Part shown: piece by piece, positions 47,773 to 58,370 of the stretch | Numbering within the stretch: position 1 is the first letter of the stretch | How the letters are laid out: the number at the start of each line of letters is the position of its first letter | Assembly (NCBI GenBank): GCA_947359465.1 | Contig: OX375880.1 | Coordinates: 25,930,714-25,994,713, forward strand | Length of the DNA: 64,000 bases | Direction of reading: 5' to 3' | Source of the DNA: Metellina segmentata | Taxonomy: Eukaryota; Arthropoda; Arachnida; Araneae; Tetragnathidae | Made by a program: the position numbers and the translations under genes | The notes under the pieces: model-generated | The model's input: only the letters and a program-made list of their open reading frames with translations | What the model was told of the DNA's origin: nothing | The model's database searches: none

Positions 47773-48666
47773 CAGATATAGGCAACCTTTGGAAAGTTGC
47801 GGGCTAAACTTTAGGATATAATGAAGTCGCGGGCCGTAGAGAATAGGTAGTTGTAAAAAAGTAATAATTATAAGGTTTATTTTATTTTACATATTTATAA
47901 AGTAGAATGGTAAAGTTACATGAACAGAATAATATCGTATTGATTAAGTATTTACATACAATAACCAGAAATTAATGAGCAGTTTGAGCTTGAACTTGAG
48001 AAACAAGATAATCAATGTTGGGATTAATCCCACTAATACACAGGTGCAGAGTTTTTCCAAATTTTCATCGGTAAGCCTGGTTCGATACTTCGATTTATAA
48101 GTTTTCATCATGGAAAAGAACTAACCGAGTATTGTTGATTTGTATCAGTGTTTTTATAACAATCACATCCGCAAGTAATGAATGGAATCAAGAAGGGCAA
48201 GGACGTTTCACGGATACAATTAATAACAAAATTTATAATTATTATTCCCGATTATCCGTGGAATTGAGTGGCGCCATGTGTCGCCGATAACGTGTCTGGC
48301 GACTTTGAAACCTCGTTTTGATTTAATTTGTTCAAGAAAACAGGCTCAGTCATCTCATAAATCCAATACTAATTTTATTAGTAATAATAACTATATAATG
48401 TAGTATTGGAAATACCAACTTTTACATTTTTATATTCAGGTGTGCCGCAAATAATTCAAGATATTTTTTAGTGTGAAGTCAACTAAAAAAGGTTGAGAAA
48501 CACTGACCTACGTAGTTAAGGCTTTTGTCCCCCCCCCCTCTCTCTTGTTGGCGAGAACCGAGAATATTTACTTTTTTTCGAGAGCGATTTTAAAATGTTC
48601 CACGGGCCCATTCAAAAGCCGGGGCGGGCCACATCTTGCCCTCAGGCCTGGGGTTGCCCATATATG
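47773..48666. mobile_element. hAT-type MITE, 894 bp
   Basis: Perfect 8-bp duplication GCCTACAC (47765-47772 and 48667-48674). Termini CAGATATAGGCAACC and GGTTGCCCATATATG are inverted. GC-rich GGGCCGTAG/CGGGCCAC zones at both ends are typical of this kind of hAT MITE. No transposase. Confidence 0.88.
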
Positions 48667-48737
48667 GCCTACACGATCAATTGGTTGCTTCAATGAGCCT
48701 CATTGACAATCAGATTGACAATAATATTGATCATCTA

Positions 48738-49315
48738 GGGACCCACTTAAAATAGAAATGATAGACAATATGGCAACCGTGGTATTTTTATCGTTTGCCG
48801 TTTTAAATTTTTGTTCGCTTTATGTTCCAAGAATCTAATTTGTACTGAAAAAAAAAACAGATTCATTCCTTTCTTTTCGTACGAAGCTTCTTTTAAATCT
48901 GTTTTAAGATGTATTTCTCTATTTTCGATTTAATGTTTTTCGTTCAGCAACTGTAATCAAGGTAATGGTTTAATTAGTTTTTTAAATATTTTTAATCATT
49001 GTATGATAATTTTGGGGAAACCTTTTGTTTTTAAATAACATACAAGGCATTGATATGCAAACTCTGAACTATTTTATGCATTCTAAGTAACATTGGCACA
49101 TTCTAGAGACTTTACTTTCTTATTAAAATTTTTTAATTCTAGAAAAATAGAAAATCTTAAATATAACATATATTTACATTTGTGAAATTGTGCATCTTCT
49201 TAGAGTATGGCGGTTGTTATTGTTACCTGTGATAAATAGGTCTTACAATTTATTAACGATAGCGGAAGATAGTTAACAAATTCAACCCGAGTAAAACGCC
49301 GGGTAATTCTGCTAG
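48738..49315 (+). mobile_element. Helitron-like repeat, copy 2
   Basis: Colinear with 39292-40475 without the piggyBac insertion. Ends CCCGAGTAAAACGCCGGGTA then TTCTGCTAG before T, a hairpin plus CTAG-type Helitron 3' terminus. The 5' end is not resolved. Confidence 0.62.
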
Positions 49316-49357
49316 TACATAATAATATCATGCAAGAGGTTATAAGTCTATACGTAC

Positions 49358-49518
49358 CAACAAGGAAATAGCTTTACATGTTTTTCGAAGTTTTCTGCGT
49401 CTTCCACGGTTTGCGGAAGTTTCTTATTCAGTGTTTCTGGTAAAAATGCAGCACAGACCCCTGAAATGCCGGTTATCACAGAAAACATCAGGAAAGGTAT
49501 GTAAGTACCGTACTTGGC
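49358..49518 (-). CDS. SLC22 gene B, penultimate exon (TM12)
   Basis: Acceptor TTTATTTCTAG before GCCAAGTAC and donor TGTTG before GTACGTATAG. The 161-bp exon encodes AKYGTYIPFLMFSVITGISG, then VCAAFLPETLNKKLPQTVED. Hydrophobic TM12 followed by FLPET-x-x-x-x-LPxTxED is the diagnostic end of the SLC22 fold. It enters in phase 0 and leaves two bases, completed by G of the terminal exon. Confidence 0.94.
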
Positions 49519-49739
49519 CTAGAAATAAAAAAGATAACTTCTATAAGGCTATTTCACGTTAATTCACTTAGTATTGTATGGATTGTACCATATACTTCAA
49601 GATGAAGGAGTAGTATTTGATGAGTCCTTTCGACCAATGAACCTCGCCGATGGAAGTCAGACAGAAAAGGAAGTTCACAGCCTGTGTAACTCTATGTCTG
49701 GAGGGCGTTCCTTTCAATTAACACTTTTTGCCCTCCCAG

Positions 49740-49970
49740 AGGCGAAAGGAAACCTTACCCTCCTATGAGCAGATTTTTTTGAAGAAAACAGGTGTTGTTC
49801 TAAATGTTCGTGACCATACCTGGTTCTGCACTGACAAGCCATTAAGCGTTTCCCATTCATTGCGAGTGCTGAAGTCCAAGCCTGTGACATTAAAGAAAGT
49901 ATTAGACCAGAAAGTCCATGTCTTCTTCGTCCCGATGAAGGTGAACTGTTAACTGAAGATCAGCGCATAA
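49740..49970 (+). pseudogene. Gypsy pol fragment upstream of the reverse transcriptase
   Basis: Broken plus-strand sequence ending around CCCGATGAAGGTGAACTGTTA in the region that precedes RT in Ty3/Gypsy pol. The frame resumes after the SINE at 50310. Recognition is weak and rests mainly on continuity with 50310-51210. Confidence 0.45.
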
Positions 49971-50298
49971 TTTGTAATTTTAATTGTAATTTTAGTTAAC
50001 GTCGTACTAGAGCAACACAACGGGCTATTGACGACGGTCCGGGATCAGTCCTTTAAAGGAAAGATTCGAGGACAGCACCTCGTAATTTTGAACCACGGTC
50101 AGATGACGAAGCAACACCTGAACTGGCACCCCACTCTCCAAACTTCCACACCAACCCAACGTGAGGATTTTCGGCCACGACAGATTTAAGGTGCACCAGT
50201 CGCCTCTACACCACACGCTTACAAACATCCATGCCCGGACCCTGATTCGAACCAGAAACCTTCCTATCTAGAGGCTAGCACCTTAACCACTATACCAG
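49971..50298 (-). mobile_element. tRNA-derived SINE, 328 bp, complete
   Basis: Perfect 11-bp duplication TCAGCGCATAA (49960-49970 and 50299-50309). On the minus strand the head is CTGGTATAGTGGTTAAGGTG (A box) and GGTTCGAATCAGG (B box), followed by a body found in fragments across the window. It is inserted inside the decayed Gypsy element. Confidence 0.92.
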
Positions 50299-50309
50299 TC
50301 AGCGCATAA

Positions 50310-51210
50310 GATTAAATATACTGCGGACTCACTAAGAAAATAATTTCTGTCGGGGGGGGGGGGAACTAACACCTTACATCGAACTCCGGATCGACATAGG
50401 TGATGCTCATCCAATTGCTACTGCTCCTTACCAGTTATCCCCCTACGAGACAAGAAATTTTGAAGAGAGAGATTTGTGCACTTCTCTCATCCGGAGTAAT
50501 AGAACAATGTGACTGTCCCTACGCAGCACCTGTGGTCTTAATACCTAATCCGAATGATGATTTCCGTATTTGTATCGATTACAGAAAATTGAATTCAGTA
50601 ACTAAATCTTATCCATACCTTCTTCCGCGTATGGATGATCTCGTACAAAATGCTAAGCAAACTGCCTTTATGTCTACCCTAGACAAAGTCAGGATATCAT
50701 CAAGTCAAGATGTATTCTCCTGATAAAGACAAAACAGCCTTTGTTTGTCAGTTTGGTGTTAACATCTCCTCTGAGATAAAAGATCTAGTCGAACAAAAGC
50801 AGGATCAGAGAAAGAAATGTGCTGATCCGAGGAAGAAGAATAGTTCCCCAATACGCACCTGGAGATAAAGTATGGGTCATCTCGCATCTTGTGAGCAACA
50901 AAGCTAAGAAGAAACCAACGAAATTTGCACCTTCCCGAGACGGACCTTATTTGATTTTAACTCAGCTTTCACCAACAAGTTATGCTGTGGCAAAAACTGC
51001 ATCTCCTGATATTCCTGTCGGAACATACCATACGTCTGCTCTCCGTCCATACCTTAACACCCCTCAAAATGGAAATGTACCCATTGCGAAGGAGAGGTCG
51101 ACCTTGAAAGACTGATCCAACAGTGCAGCAAAACTCAAGACATCCATCTGACCCTTCTTCTGACGACTCGCCGAGACGTCTTCGTAGCCAGGGGGGGGGA
51201 GACTTAACGA
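50310..51210 (+). pseudogene. Ty3/Gypsy pol: reverse transcriptase and integrase C-terminus, internally deleted
   Basis: 50400-50723 reads REICALLSSGVIEQCDCPYA, then APVVLIPNPNDDFRICIDYRKLN, the conserved first blocks of Gypsy reverse transcriptase. After a large deletion that removes the catalytic YxDD, RNase H and the integrase core, 50819-51115 gives PQYAPGDKVWV and PSRDGPYLIL, then SYAVAKTASPD, the integrase C-terminal (GPY/F-like) region. A frameshift and stops are present. The frame ends shortly before the G-run GGGGGGGGAGA (about 51192), which fits a polypurine tract before a 3' LTR. Confidence 0.88.
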
Positions 51211-52230
51211 ATTAACTACGAGCACAGCGCCAGGTGCGGAGCTATAAACCTCCGAACTGTTAACGAGCTAAAAGTTTGAACAAATAGTTACATAAAGAAT
51301 AATGCCATCGGGGAGGGTTTAAAGACCATCCTCCACTCCACAGACTCTAGCGATATATGGATTCTTACAGATAGCCGCAGCTCGATCCAACATCTACAGG
51401 ACTGGAGACGGGTTAATGAACTCGTAGGCATTCAGATCCTCAATAACCTTAAAATTATTACAAAGCTTAGGGAGGTTCACTTTCAGTGGATCCCCTCCCA
51501 CGTCGACGTCCCTGGCAACGAAGTTGCGGATATCTTGGCAAAAAATGGCTGTTCTGAAACGGCAACTACAGACTATGATCTCACTTTTCAAGAGATTTTC
51601 TCCATGGCGAAAAATAGTGACCGGCAGGTTTGGCTCACCCCCCCCCCTGCCCATCCCTGGTACGGTAGGAAAAGACCAGGAGGCGTATTGGATTTCGGCG
51701 AAGACAGACAGGATCAAACGGCTGTCTCGAGACTTATCAGTGGGCACCTAAGATGCATGACATTCGATTCTGGCCGCAGGGTCTTCCCAACGTGTACCAA
51801 GTGCCAATTGTTACCGGCTTCCCCCGAACATATCCTCGATTGCTTGGGGCTCACTTTGGCGGATGTCCTTGATTGCCCACTCCTGATGCTTGACTTTGCT
51901 AGAGTTCATGGTCTCATGGATTTGATCTAGCTGCTGCTAGATCCTGAAGGATTAGACACAACAACAACAACAACAAATAGTTATCTCACGTCTGCTTCGA
52001 TCAAGGACTCAACCACCAAGAATCAGATAGAGTTTTATGTTCTGTAGAATGCAGACGCGTCGTAACGTCCGTTATGTCGGTTATTTTATGAAAGTTATGC
52101 AAATATGTATGTTATGTTCAAGTAATATAATTTAGAATAATAAACTGTTTGTGAAAATAAGGAGAGTTTGTCGCTTGTTCGCCCGCTTCCAGAAGGAATT
52201 CTCTGCACACGGTCTCTCTATAAAACTCTT
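51211..52230 (+). mobile_element. Probable Gypsy 3' LTR, split by a LINE
   Basis: Follows the polypurine-like run. After removing the LINE (51291-51973) about 0.33 kb remains, with a plausible poly(A) signal AATAATAAACTG at about 52137. The LTR ends are not confirmed because no 5' LTR is present in the window. Confidence 0.5.
51291..51973 (+). mobile_element. 5'-truncated I/R1-clade-like LINE: RNase H and C-terminus
   Basis: 10-bp duplication CAAATAGTTA (51281-51290 and 51974-51983). The plus-strand frame reads IWILTDSRSSIQHLQDW, then VHFQWIPSHVDVPGNEVADI, which is RNase H with TDSRS and the HVDVPGNEVAD motif, followed by HPWYGRKRPGG, a Cys motif (CTKCQLLPASPEHILDC) and a stop at 51930. A (CAA)n tail follows. 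One frameshift lies near 51630 around a C-run. Only the 3' end was inserted. Confidence 0.9.
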
Positions 52231-52462
52231 ATAAAAATAATTTCAAATTACATTTTTTCTACTCTTGATTACATGTCTAATGTGTATCTGGATATTTGCT
52301 AACGAACTCTTAACAAAATACTATTGCATTATTTTGTTTCAAAATTTCATTTAATCTGAGGTTTTTATTTTGCTACATTGAAGTAATGTTCCTATTTGCC
52401 CCCTTTGATGTTAATCAGCGTAGCTCGTACTATCGGTGGGACAACTTATAAATGTTTGTCTA

Positions 52463-52945
52463 AATGTACCATTTTACAAATATCTCATTTAAACTTTGGT
52501 GACACGCGTGTTTGTGTAATAAAATTGTATTCACAAGTACCGAAATTAACTGCACATAACTTTTCAACTTACCAGGTACTTACTTAATGTACCGTTTTAC
52601 AAAAATCTCATTTAAACTTTGGTAACATGCGTGTTTGTGTAATAAAATTGTATTCACAAGTACCGAAATTAACTGCACATAACTTTTCAACTTACCAGGT
52701 ACTTACTTAATGTACCGTTTTACAAAAATCTCATTTAAACTTTGGTAACATGCGTGTTTGTGTAATAAAATTGTATTCACAAGTACCGAAATTAACTGCA
52801 CATAACTTTTCAACTTACCAGGTACTTACTTAATGTACCGTTTTACAAAAATCTCATTTAAACTTTGGTAACATGCGTGTTTGTGTAATAAAATTGTATT
52901 CACAAGTACCGAAATTAACTGCACATAACTTTTCAACTTACCAGG
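52463..52945 (-). repeat. Four-copy 123-bp tandem repeat containing a 5' splice site
   Basis: Units start at 52463, 52586, 52709 and 52832 (AATGTACCRTTTTACAAA) and are nearly identical. Each ends with CTTACCAGG; on the minus strand this is CCTG before GTAAG. The fourth unit supplies the real donor of the gene B exon at 52942, and the other three carry identical donor cores at 52573, 52696 and 52819 inside the intron. Confidence 0.9.
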
Positions 52946-53123
52946 TAAACTATGTAAGGAACGACTAGCGTGGATCCAGTGCCTATAGTACAACTCATCC
53001 CAAGACCGATACCTCTCAAACCTGTAGGGAAAAGCTCTGGTCCCTGTTGGTACAAGGTCATGAAAGCGGAGCTGGTGCCTGCCTTGGCGAAAAGCGAAGC
53101 CACCACTCCAACAGTACTATATT
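52942..53123 (-). CDS. SLC22 gene B exon (TM10-TM11)
   Basis: Acceptor TTTATTTCAG before AATATAGT and donor TACCTG before GTAAGTTG. The 182-bp exon encodes YSTVGVVASLFAKAGTSSAF, then MTLYQQGPELFPTGLRGIGL and GMSCTIGTGSTLVVPYIVYL. ELFPTxLRxxGxG is the SLC22 motif between TM10 and TM11. It enters after one base of a codon and ends in phase 0. Its donor belongs to the last unit of the tandem repeat. Confidence 0.94.
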
Positions 53124-53690
53124 CTGAAATAAATTAACTTAATCATTAGAGACAGGTATTCATTACATTCCGAACATCACCAAGTACTCTAAGACAGAAT
53201 TTTATAAAACTTTTATTTTATAACATTGCTAGTATTTATTTTGCCTGGGCAATTTTTTTCCGTGGGTGACCAGTAAACCCTTTAACCTGACAAAAGTCGG
53301 GAGGTGAGGGGGTCAACCAACCAACCAACCCTAACACGTCACGTAATCACGAAAAAAATATCGACTGAAAATCCGGCTTTAGTCATGGTACAGCGAATAA
53401 TGTAGTTCTTAATTTTTTTTTAATGGAATATCTTGTAACTACGTTTATTTAGAATTTTACCAATTTTCAACTGACTTTTTTACCCAAATGTTATTCATCC
53501 CCCTTTTAAAAATTTATTATCAAATCTTACTGTGCAATCATGACCTATGAAGAAAATTAACGTATCCCGAGTCATTACTTAAATTTTAAAATTTCTGAGT
53601 GGAAAGAAGTTAACTTTTACGTTGTATATGAATAGCTACAAAGAAATGTGTCGTAATAGAGTTCAACAATTTAAAAGTGGGGTTACAGTT
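53124..53690. other. Intron of gene B without recognised features
   Basis: AT-rich. A short CCAACCAACCAACC run occurs near 53316-53330. No element ends seen. Confidence 0.5.
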
Positions 53691-53694
53691 TTAA

Positions 53695-54373
53695 AGGGAC
53701 AATGGACTTTCAAAATGACTACACTCGATCGAAACATTAATTTTTTTATTTTAAATCTAAAAAATTATTTAATATTATGGATGGAAAAAAAATTTTCAAT
53801 TACGATTAAATTTTTTTTAGTTTCAAATACAACAACATAAAATATAGTATAGTAGGTAGTAGGTAGGTGGTTAATTTACGTCGCCCAGGTGTAACATAAC
53901 ATAGTTATAGTAAGTCTCTTGCAAAAAAAACTTTTTCCGATTGAAAATTTTTGACATTGTTCTAATTTCAAAATGTACTCTGAGCATTCAATTTTAATTG
54001 ATTTCCTTGAAATTGTTTCGGATAATCCTCGTATTTGTGTACATATCTAAATGCAAAAGAAAAATTCCTCGTGCTTTCAAATTTTGGTTTTAAATGTTGC
54101 TTAACCTATGCTAGTTTTACAAACTTTTAGGTTTTAACTATTATGAGCATGAAAATTGTGACAACACATGGAAAAAATAATGCTAATTAGCCTATCAATT
54201 TTTGAAAATTTATCAAAAATTTTTACCACGTTTCATGAAAAACTTCTGCACAAATTTATATTTTTAACCAAATTCTTCTTTGGTCTTGGCATTTTGGTTG
54301 AAAACAATCACTGCAAATTTTATAACTACCAGATAACAACTGCAAAAGTTCATTTTGAAGGTGTACTGTCCCC
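53695..54373. mobile_element. piggyBac-like MITE, 679 bp
   Basis: TTAA at 53691-53694 and 54374-54377. Ends AGGGACAATGGACTTTCAAAA and TTTTGAAGGTGTACTGTCCCC are imperfect inverted repeats of about 25 bp. No transposase. Confidence 0.75.
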
Positions 54374-54815
54374 TTAAGAAATGATTTGATGCCTTACTGG
54401 CTCTCTTCAGTAAAGGGGTCCGGCACCTAAAAGTTCGAAAAAATAGCTTTTGAAATTTTTACTGCTTATGAAAACTTGAATTATCCTTTTTATAACGATA
54501 CCTCATTTGTAGAAATCCGTTAGTTGGAAATATTTTTAAATATTTTATAAAGTAGATGCACTATTACCGCGACGTACGTCCCTCCCGAAGTTTAAAACCT
54601 TATCTCTCAGAACATACTTTTTTCATGTTTGGGGCACATTACTCAGAAACTACTTGAGGTATATTCTTGAAATTTTTTATGATTGTTTATGAAGCACTTT
54701 TAAACACTTTAACACGAGGAATAAGAAATAAAATGCATACTATTTTTTTATATTTTTTCTAAAATATTAAAAACAAATTTTGTTATTTAAAAAAAAATAT
54801 ATATATATATATATA

Positions 54816-56318
54816 CAGGGTGGTCCCGAATTCATGGTACAAACTTTAATGGTAGGTACAGGACATTGTAACAATGATTTATTGTATAGGAATGTATAGT
54901 CGCAAGTGACGCGGTGAGGCGAAAACAGGGGAAATAACGGCCGAAAGGAAAAACAAAGATTTTATTGAAAGCGTTGTTGACAAGTGTCATGTTTACAGTA
55001 ATTGTTCAAAATTGCGTCCACCAGTATCGATACATGCTTGACAGCGTCGGTGGAGCGATTGGCGTACACGTTCAAAGATGCCTGGTATTTCACGCACACC
55101 TGCAGCAGCTACAGATAAGCGAGCGACGAGATCCTCATCTGAGTCAACTGGAGTCTCATAAACAAGATGCTTTAGATGTCCCCATAAAAAGTAATCGAGG
55201 CTCGATAAATCGGGAGATCGGGGTGGCCAAGGGACTGGTCCACCACGCCCAATCCATCGAGTACCAAACGTGGCATTCAGGTAATTCCGTACATCAATGC
55301 TGAAGTGTGCTGGCGCCCCATCGTGCTGAAACCACATGCGGTTACGAATGGCGATCGGAACATCATGCAGCAGTTGTGGTAACACTTCTTTCAGAAAAAT
55401 AAGATAGCTTCCGCCAGTGAGCCGCGTGGGTAGTAAGTATGGGCCAATCAAAAAGTCGTTCACAATACCAGCCCACACATTAATACTGAAACGTTGTTGA
55501 AACGCATGTCGACGCGTTGCATGTGGATTATCGGTTGCCCACACATGGGAATTGTGCGCATTAAAGACACCCTCGCGTGAAAATGTCGCTTCATCTGTAA
55601 ATAGGACATAATCTACGAAATCCGGCTGCAACGCACATTGCTGCATCACCCACAGGCAGAAGTTCACGCGGCGAGGATAATCTGCCGGATTCAATGCTTG
55701 TACTTTCTGAAAATGGAAGGGGTGTAAGCGATTTTCGTTTAACACTATGCATACAGTCTGATGACTCACACCTACGTCACGCGCAACAGTTCTTGTGCTT
55801 GTCTCGGGTCTATCAGCCACAATGTTCAAGATGCTTTCTTCCAGCCTTGGAGTGCGTACAGCTCTTACTCGACCAGCGCCATGTCTGTTGACGTCGAACG
55901 CACCTGTTTCACTAAGTTGACGATGTAACCGTTGAAAAATTCTATGATCCGGCATTCGTCGATCAGGATACTCCTCGCGATACATTCGTAACGCAGCTCT
56001 GCCGTTACCATTTGCACGGCCGTACATGTAATGCATGTCTGCTTTTTCTGCATACGTAAAGTCACCCATCGTCTACGGCAGCACAATTGTGAATGGCGCT
56101 TTTCCCTACTGCGATGCATCATGTTCAACAGCGGCTAGACATCTACTGCCCTCTACCGGCAATGATACCAACCGATCACTCCATTTCTCTTTCCTTTTAT
56201 TTCCCCTGTTTACGCCTCACCGCGTCACTTGCGACTATACATTCCTATACAATAAATCATTGTTACAATGTCCTGTACCTACCATTAAAGTTTGTACCAT
56301 GAATTCGGGACCACCCTG
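54816..56318 (-). mobile_element. Complete DD41D mariner-like transposon, 1503 bp
   Basis: TA duplication on both sides inside an (AT)n tract. The terminal inverted repeats are identical over 106 bp (54816-54921 against 56213-56318) and extend with one mismatch for about 20 bp more. They begin CAGGGTGGTCCCGAATTC. Between them is a single uninterrupted transposase frame. The identical arms and open frame indicate recent insertion. It lies in an intron of gene B, in the same orientation as the gene. Confidence 0.95.
54993..56069 (-). CDS. mariner-like DDE transposase, 358 aa, intact
   Basis: The start at 56069 (MGDFTYAEKADMHYMYG) gives an N-terminal helix-turn-helix of the DUF4817 type (NGRAALRMYREEYPDRRMP). 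A second HTH lies near residues 75-115. The catalytic domain has LFTDEATF (D159), MWFQHDGAPAHFS (D250) and PPRSPDLSSLDYFLWG (D292). The spacing of 41 residues between the second and third aspartate makes it DD41D, as in rosa-like mariners. It ends RNFEQLL. Transposase would bind the TIRs and cut and paste at TA. There are no internal stops and all three aspartates are present. Related dead copy at 5777-8105. Confidence 0.93.
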   Translation of the reverse strand: MGDFTYAEKADMHYMYGRANGNGRAALRMYREEYPDRRMPDHRIFQRLHRQLSETGAFDVNRHGAGRVRAVRTPRLEESILNIVADRPETSTRTVARDVGVSHQTVCIVLNENRLHPFHFQKVQALNPADYPRRVNFCLWVMQQCALQPDFVDYVLFTDEATFSREGVFNAHNSHVWATDNPHATRRHAFQQRFSINVWAGIVNDFLIGPYLLPTRLTGGSYLIFLKEVLPQLLHDVPIAIRNRMWFQHDGAPAHFSIDVRNYLNATFGTRWIGRGGPVPWPPRSPDLSSLDYFLWGHLKHLVYETPVDSDEDLVARLSVAAAGVREIPGIFERVRQSLHRRCQACIDTGGRNFEQLL

Positions 56319-56584
56319 TATATATATAACTTTGTAAAATTAAATTTAAGAAATAAGTAATAAAACTTAAAAAACCCATGTTGAAGTCTTTAAAAGTATT
56401 CAAATATTACACCGTAAAAATTTCAGATTAATACAGTAATTTATGAATAAATGAGGTGCCCCAAAGTTTGTAAATTTAACATGGATGTGTATGGAGGTGC
56501 CGGACCCCCTTAAGAAATCAATGGAGTCGATCTCGTTGGTTTAAGTATAGAGTATTCTACGACGTCGACGTAAACATGACGTAC

Positions 56585-56799
56585 CTGGAGGGAAAACGAC
56601 GGGCATCAAGCATGAGATAGTAGACAGAGTGAATGCGGCTACAGAGCACCACCTCCTGCCAACACGTTCCATGAAGAGCCACGTGGAGAAGTGGGCGGGC
56701 ACTTCTACGAGGGAGACCAAGAAGAAATTGAAGAACTCACTACCAGCCAAGTTCTTCACGTTCATCTGCAGTCCGAAGTAAGGAATCGAGTTGCCTACC
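56585..56799 (-). CDS. SLC22 gene B exon (end of TM7, TM8-TM9)
   Basis: Acceptor TCCCTTTTAG before GGTAGGCAAC and donor CCTCCAG before GTACGTCATG. The 215-bp exon reads VGNSIPYFGLQMNVKNLAGS, then EFFNFFLVSLVEVPAHFSTW and LFMERVGRRWCSVAAFTLST. YFGLxxNVxxLxGxxxxNFFLxxLVExPA is the hallmark of SLC22 TM7-TM8, and MERVGRRW is the second MFS RXGRR loop. It enters after two bases and leaves one base. Confidence 0.95.
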
Positions 56800-57029
56800 C
56801 TAAAAGGGAAATGCCAAAGCGTTCATTATTTTGTAATCTCATATTAAAATGAATGAACATTAAAAGTTTCGGCTTCCTTAATATTCATTTCACATGACGT
56901 AATACAGCCTCGTTTCAAAACGACAGTGTGTACCGTGTAGAGACTTTACATCACTACTAAGAAATTTAATTTCAGAAGCCTTATCCTTTACAATGCGGCA
57001 TATTGACTTTTGTTACCACTAAAATATCG

Positions 57030-57490
57030 CTTACACCAGCGGCATGCTGGGCTTACTGAGGAGGGGGTGGGCTCCTAGTAGATGCCACAGAGGTATTGAG
57101 CTTCCTTCCTGTGAGTGACGTACTCGCCACTCAGTGATCAGAACAATCCAGCTCGACTCACAACTGGGGTCGCCAATGCGATGAACTCTGATGTTTCTGA
57201 TAGCTTCTCTCTTGAGGTGAGCATGATGAATCCAGCGGGTGAGCACGACGGCCTCGCGTTGAATGATAACTGTGAGCTAGGACAAACACCTTATGCTGGG
57301 GCGGAGGCCGTGCAGGCTGTCGGGGGATTCCGACCACATCTCGGATAACCTGGCGCACCTAGTGCGCCTCCCATATGCCTGGTTCTTCTTTCATTTTCTC
57401 ATTCGGGGCTTTCCCTGCCAATCTGGTGTGGGCTTTAAGTAACTCGGTACGGAGGGGTCTGCTCTCACTCAGAGAGAGAGAGAGAGAGGT
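57030..57490. other. GC-rich unclassified insert in an intron of gene B
   Basis: Markedly GC-richer than its surroundings, ending with an (AG)n run at about 57470-57488. Open frames in several registers have no recognisable domains. Likely a degraded repeat, but no ends were found. Confidence 0.4.
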
Positions 57491-57639
57491 AGCGCTAGTT
57501 GTTATCCTACTTTAAAGTGACCGCTGGCATCGATCACCATTTACGAGCTTTCACCGACTGACCTTCTAGAGGATCCCTTGTTTTGTTCGTTGCCCCCCTA
57601 CTCTGCCGACCGTGAGGTGTGAACGCTTTGAGGATAGCA

Positions 57640-58370
57640 GAAAGTCGTCAGGTGATATCTCTTCTCTCGCCAAACGATACTACGAAAGGAAAGCGTCATT
57701 CGGCGGATTCCTCTGCGCATGATTTCCTTGTCGCTGAACCACCGACGCCTCCGGCTACAATGGGCTAACCAACACAAGGAATTGTATGACGATTGTCAAC
57801 AAGTCATCTTATCAGATGAGTCCCGCTACAATCTGGACGATAACGATAGACACGTGCTCGTCAAATGTCACGGAGGTGAACACTTTCTCCCAGAGTGTCT
57901 TATTGAGTATCATACTGGACGAACGCCTGGCGTTATGGTATGGGGCGCTATTGGATACCATGGGCGATCCCGCCTACTTCAAACTGTGGGTACTCAGAAC
58001 AGCGTGCGCTACATCAAGGAAGTTGTGGAGCTCGAAGTCCGACCCCTCCTGCAACGCTTTCCCAGAACTGTATTTCAGCAAGGCAATGCCTATCGACATG
58101 TTGCTCGGAATGTACAAGCCTTCTTCAGTGCACGACACGTTCCGCTTCTTCCATGGCCGGCATGTTCCCCGGATATGTCGCCCATTGAATATGTCTGGGT
58201 TTACATCTGCTCGTACCGCTCGTCTGGCGGAGAGTACGGCTGAATTTTGGCATCAGATAGAGGCCATCTGGAAAGCCATTCCTCGGCATGACATTGAAAA
58301 TCTGCATGATTCGATGTCACGACGAACACAGGTTCTCATCACTGCAAGTGGCGGCTGCACGAGATATTGA
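57640..58370 (+). pseudogene. Tc1-like transposase, C-terminal two thirds, broken
   Basis: 57719-58243 reads SLNHRRLRLQWANQHKELYD, then VILSDESRYNLDDNDRHVLV, GVMVWGAIGYHGRSRL, TVFQQGNAYRHVARNVQAFF and PWPACSPDMSPIEYVWVYI. These are the Tc1 DD34E blocks: SDES (first D), QQxNA where the second D is replaced by G, and SPDxxPIE (E). A frameshift near 58195 moves the C-terminus to another frame (FWHQIEAIWKAIPRHDIENL). The N-terminal HTH and both TIRs are missing. Non-functional. Confidence 0.88.

Larger units (their letters stand above)
54414..56509. mobile_element. TTAA-type MITE hosting the DD41D mariner
   Basis: Ends AGGGGTCCGGCACCT and AGGTGCCGGACCCCC are inverted repeats. The right side is followed by TTAA (56510-56513), the left preceded by GTAA, a probable mutated TTAA. 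The core is about 0.6 kb without the mariner at 54816-56318. It is close to the end of the neighbouring TTAA element and may belong to a related family. Confidence 0.65.

Noticed and set aside
49971..50298. tRNA-like A and B boxes (also at 11262, 13590, 19198, 24370, 37214)
   Set aside because: They are followed by long bodies and flanked by target duplications or occur as dispersed copies, and no cloverleaf with intact acceptor stem is apparent. They are SINE heads, not tRNA genes.
57719..58243. 174-residue open frame as a functional transposase or host gene
   Set aside because: It is a Tc1 fragment with a replaced catalytic aspartate, a frameshift and no TIRs.
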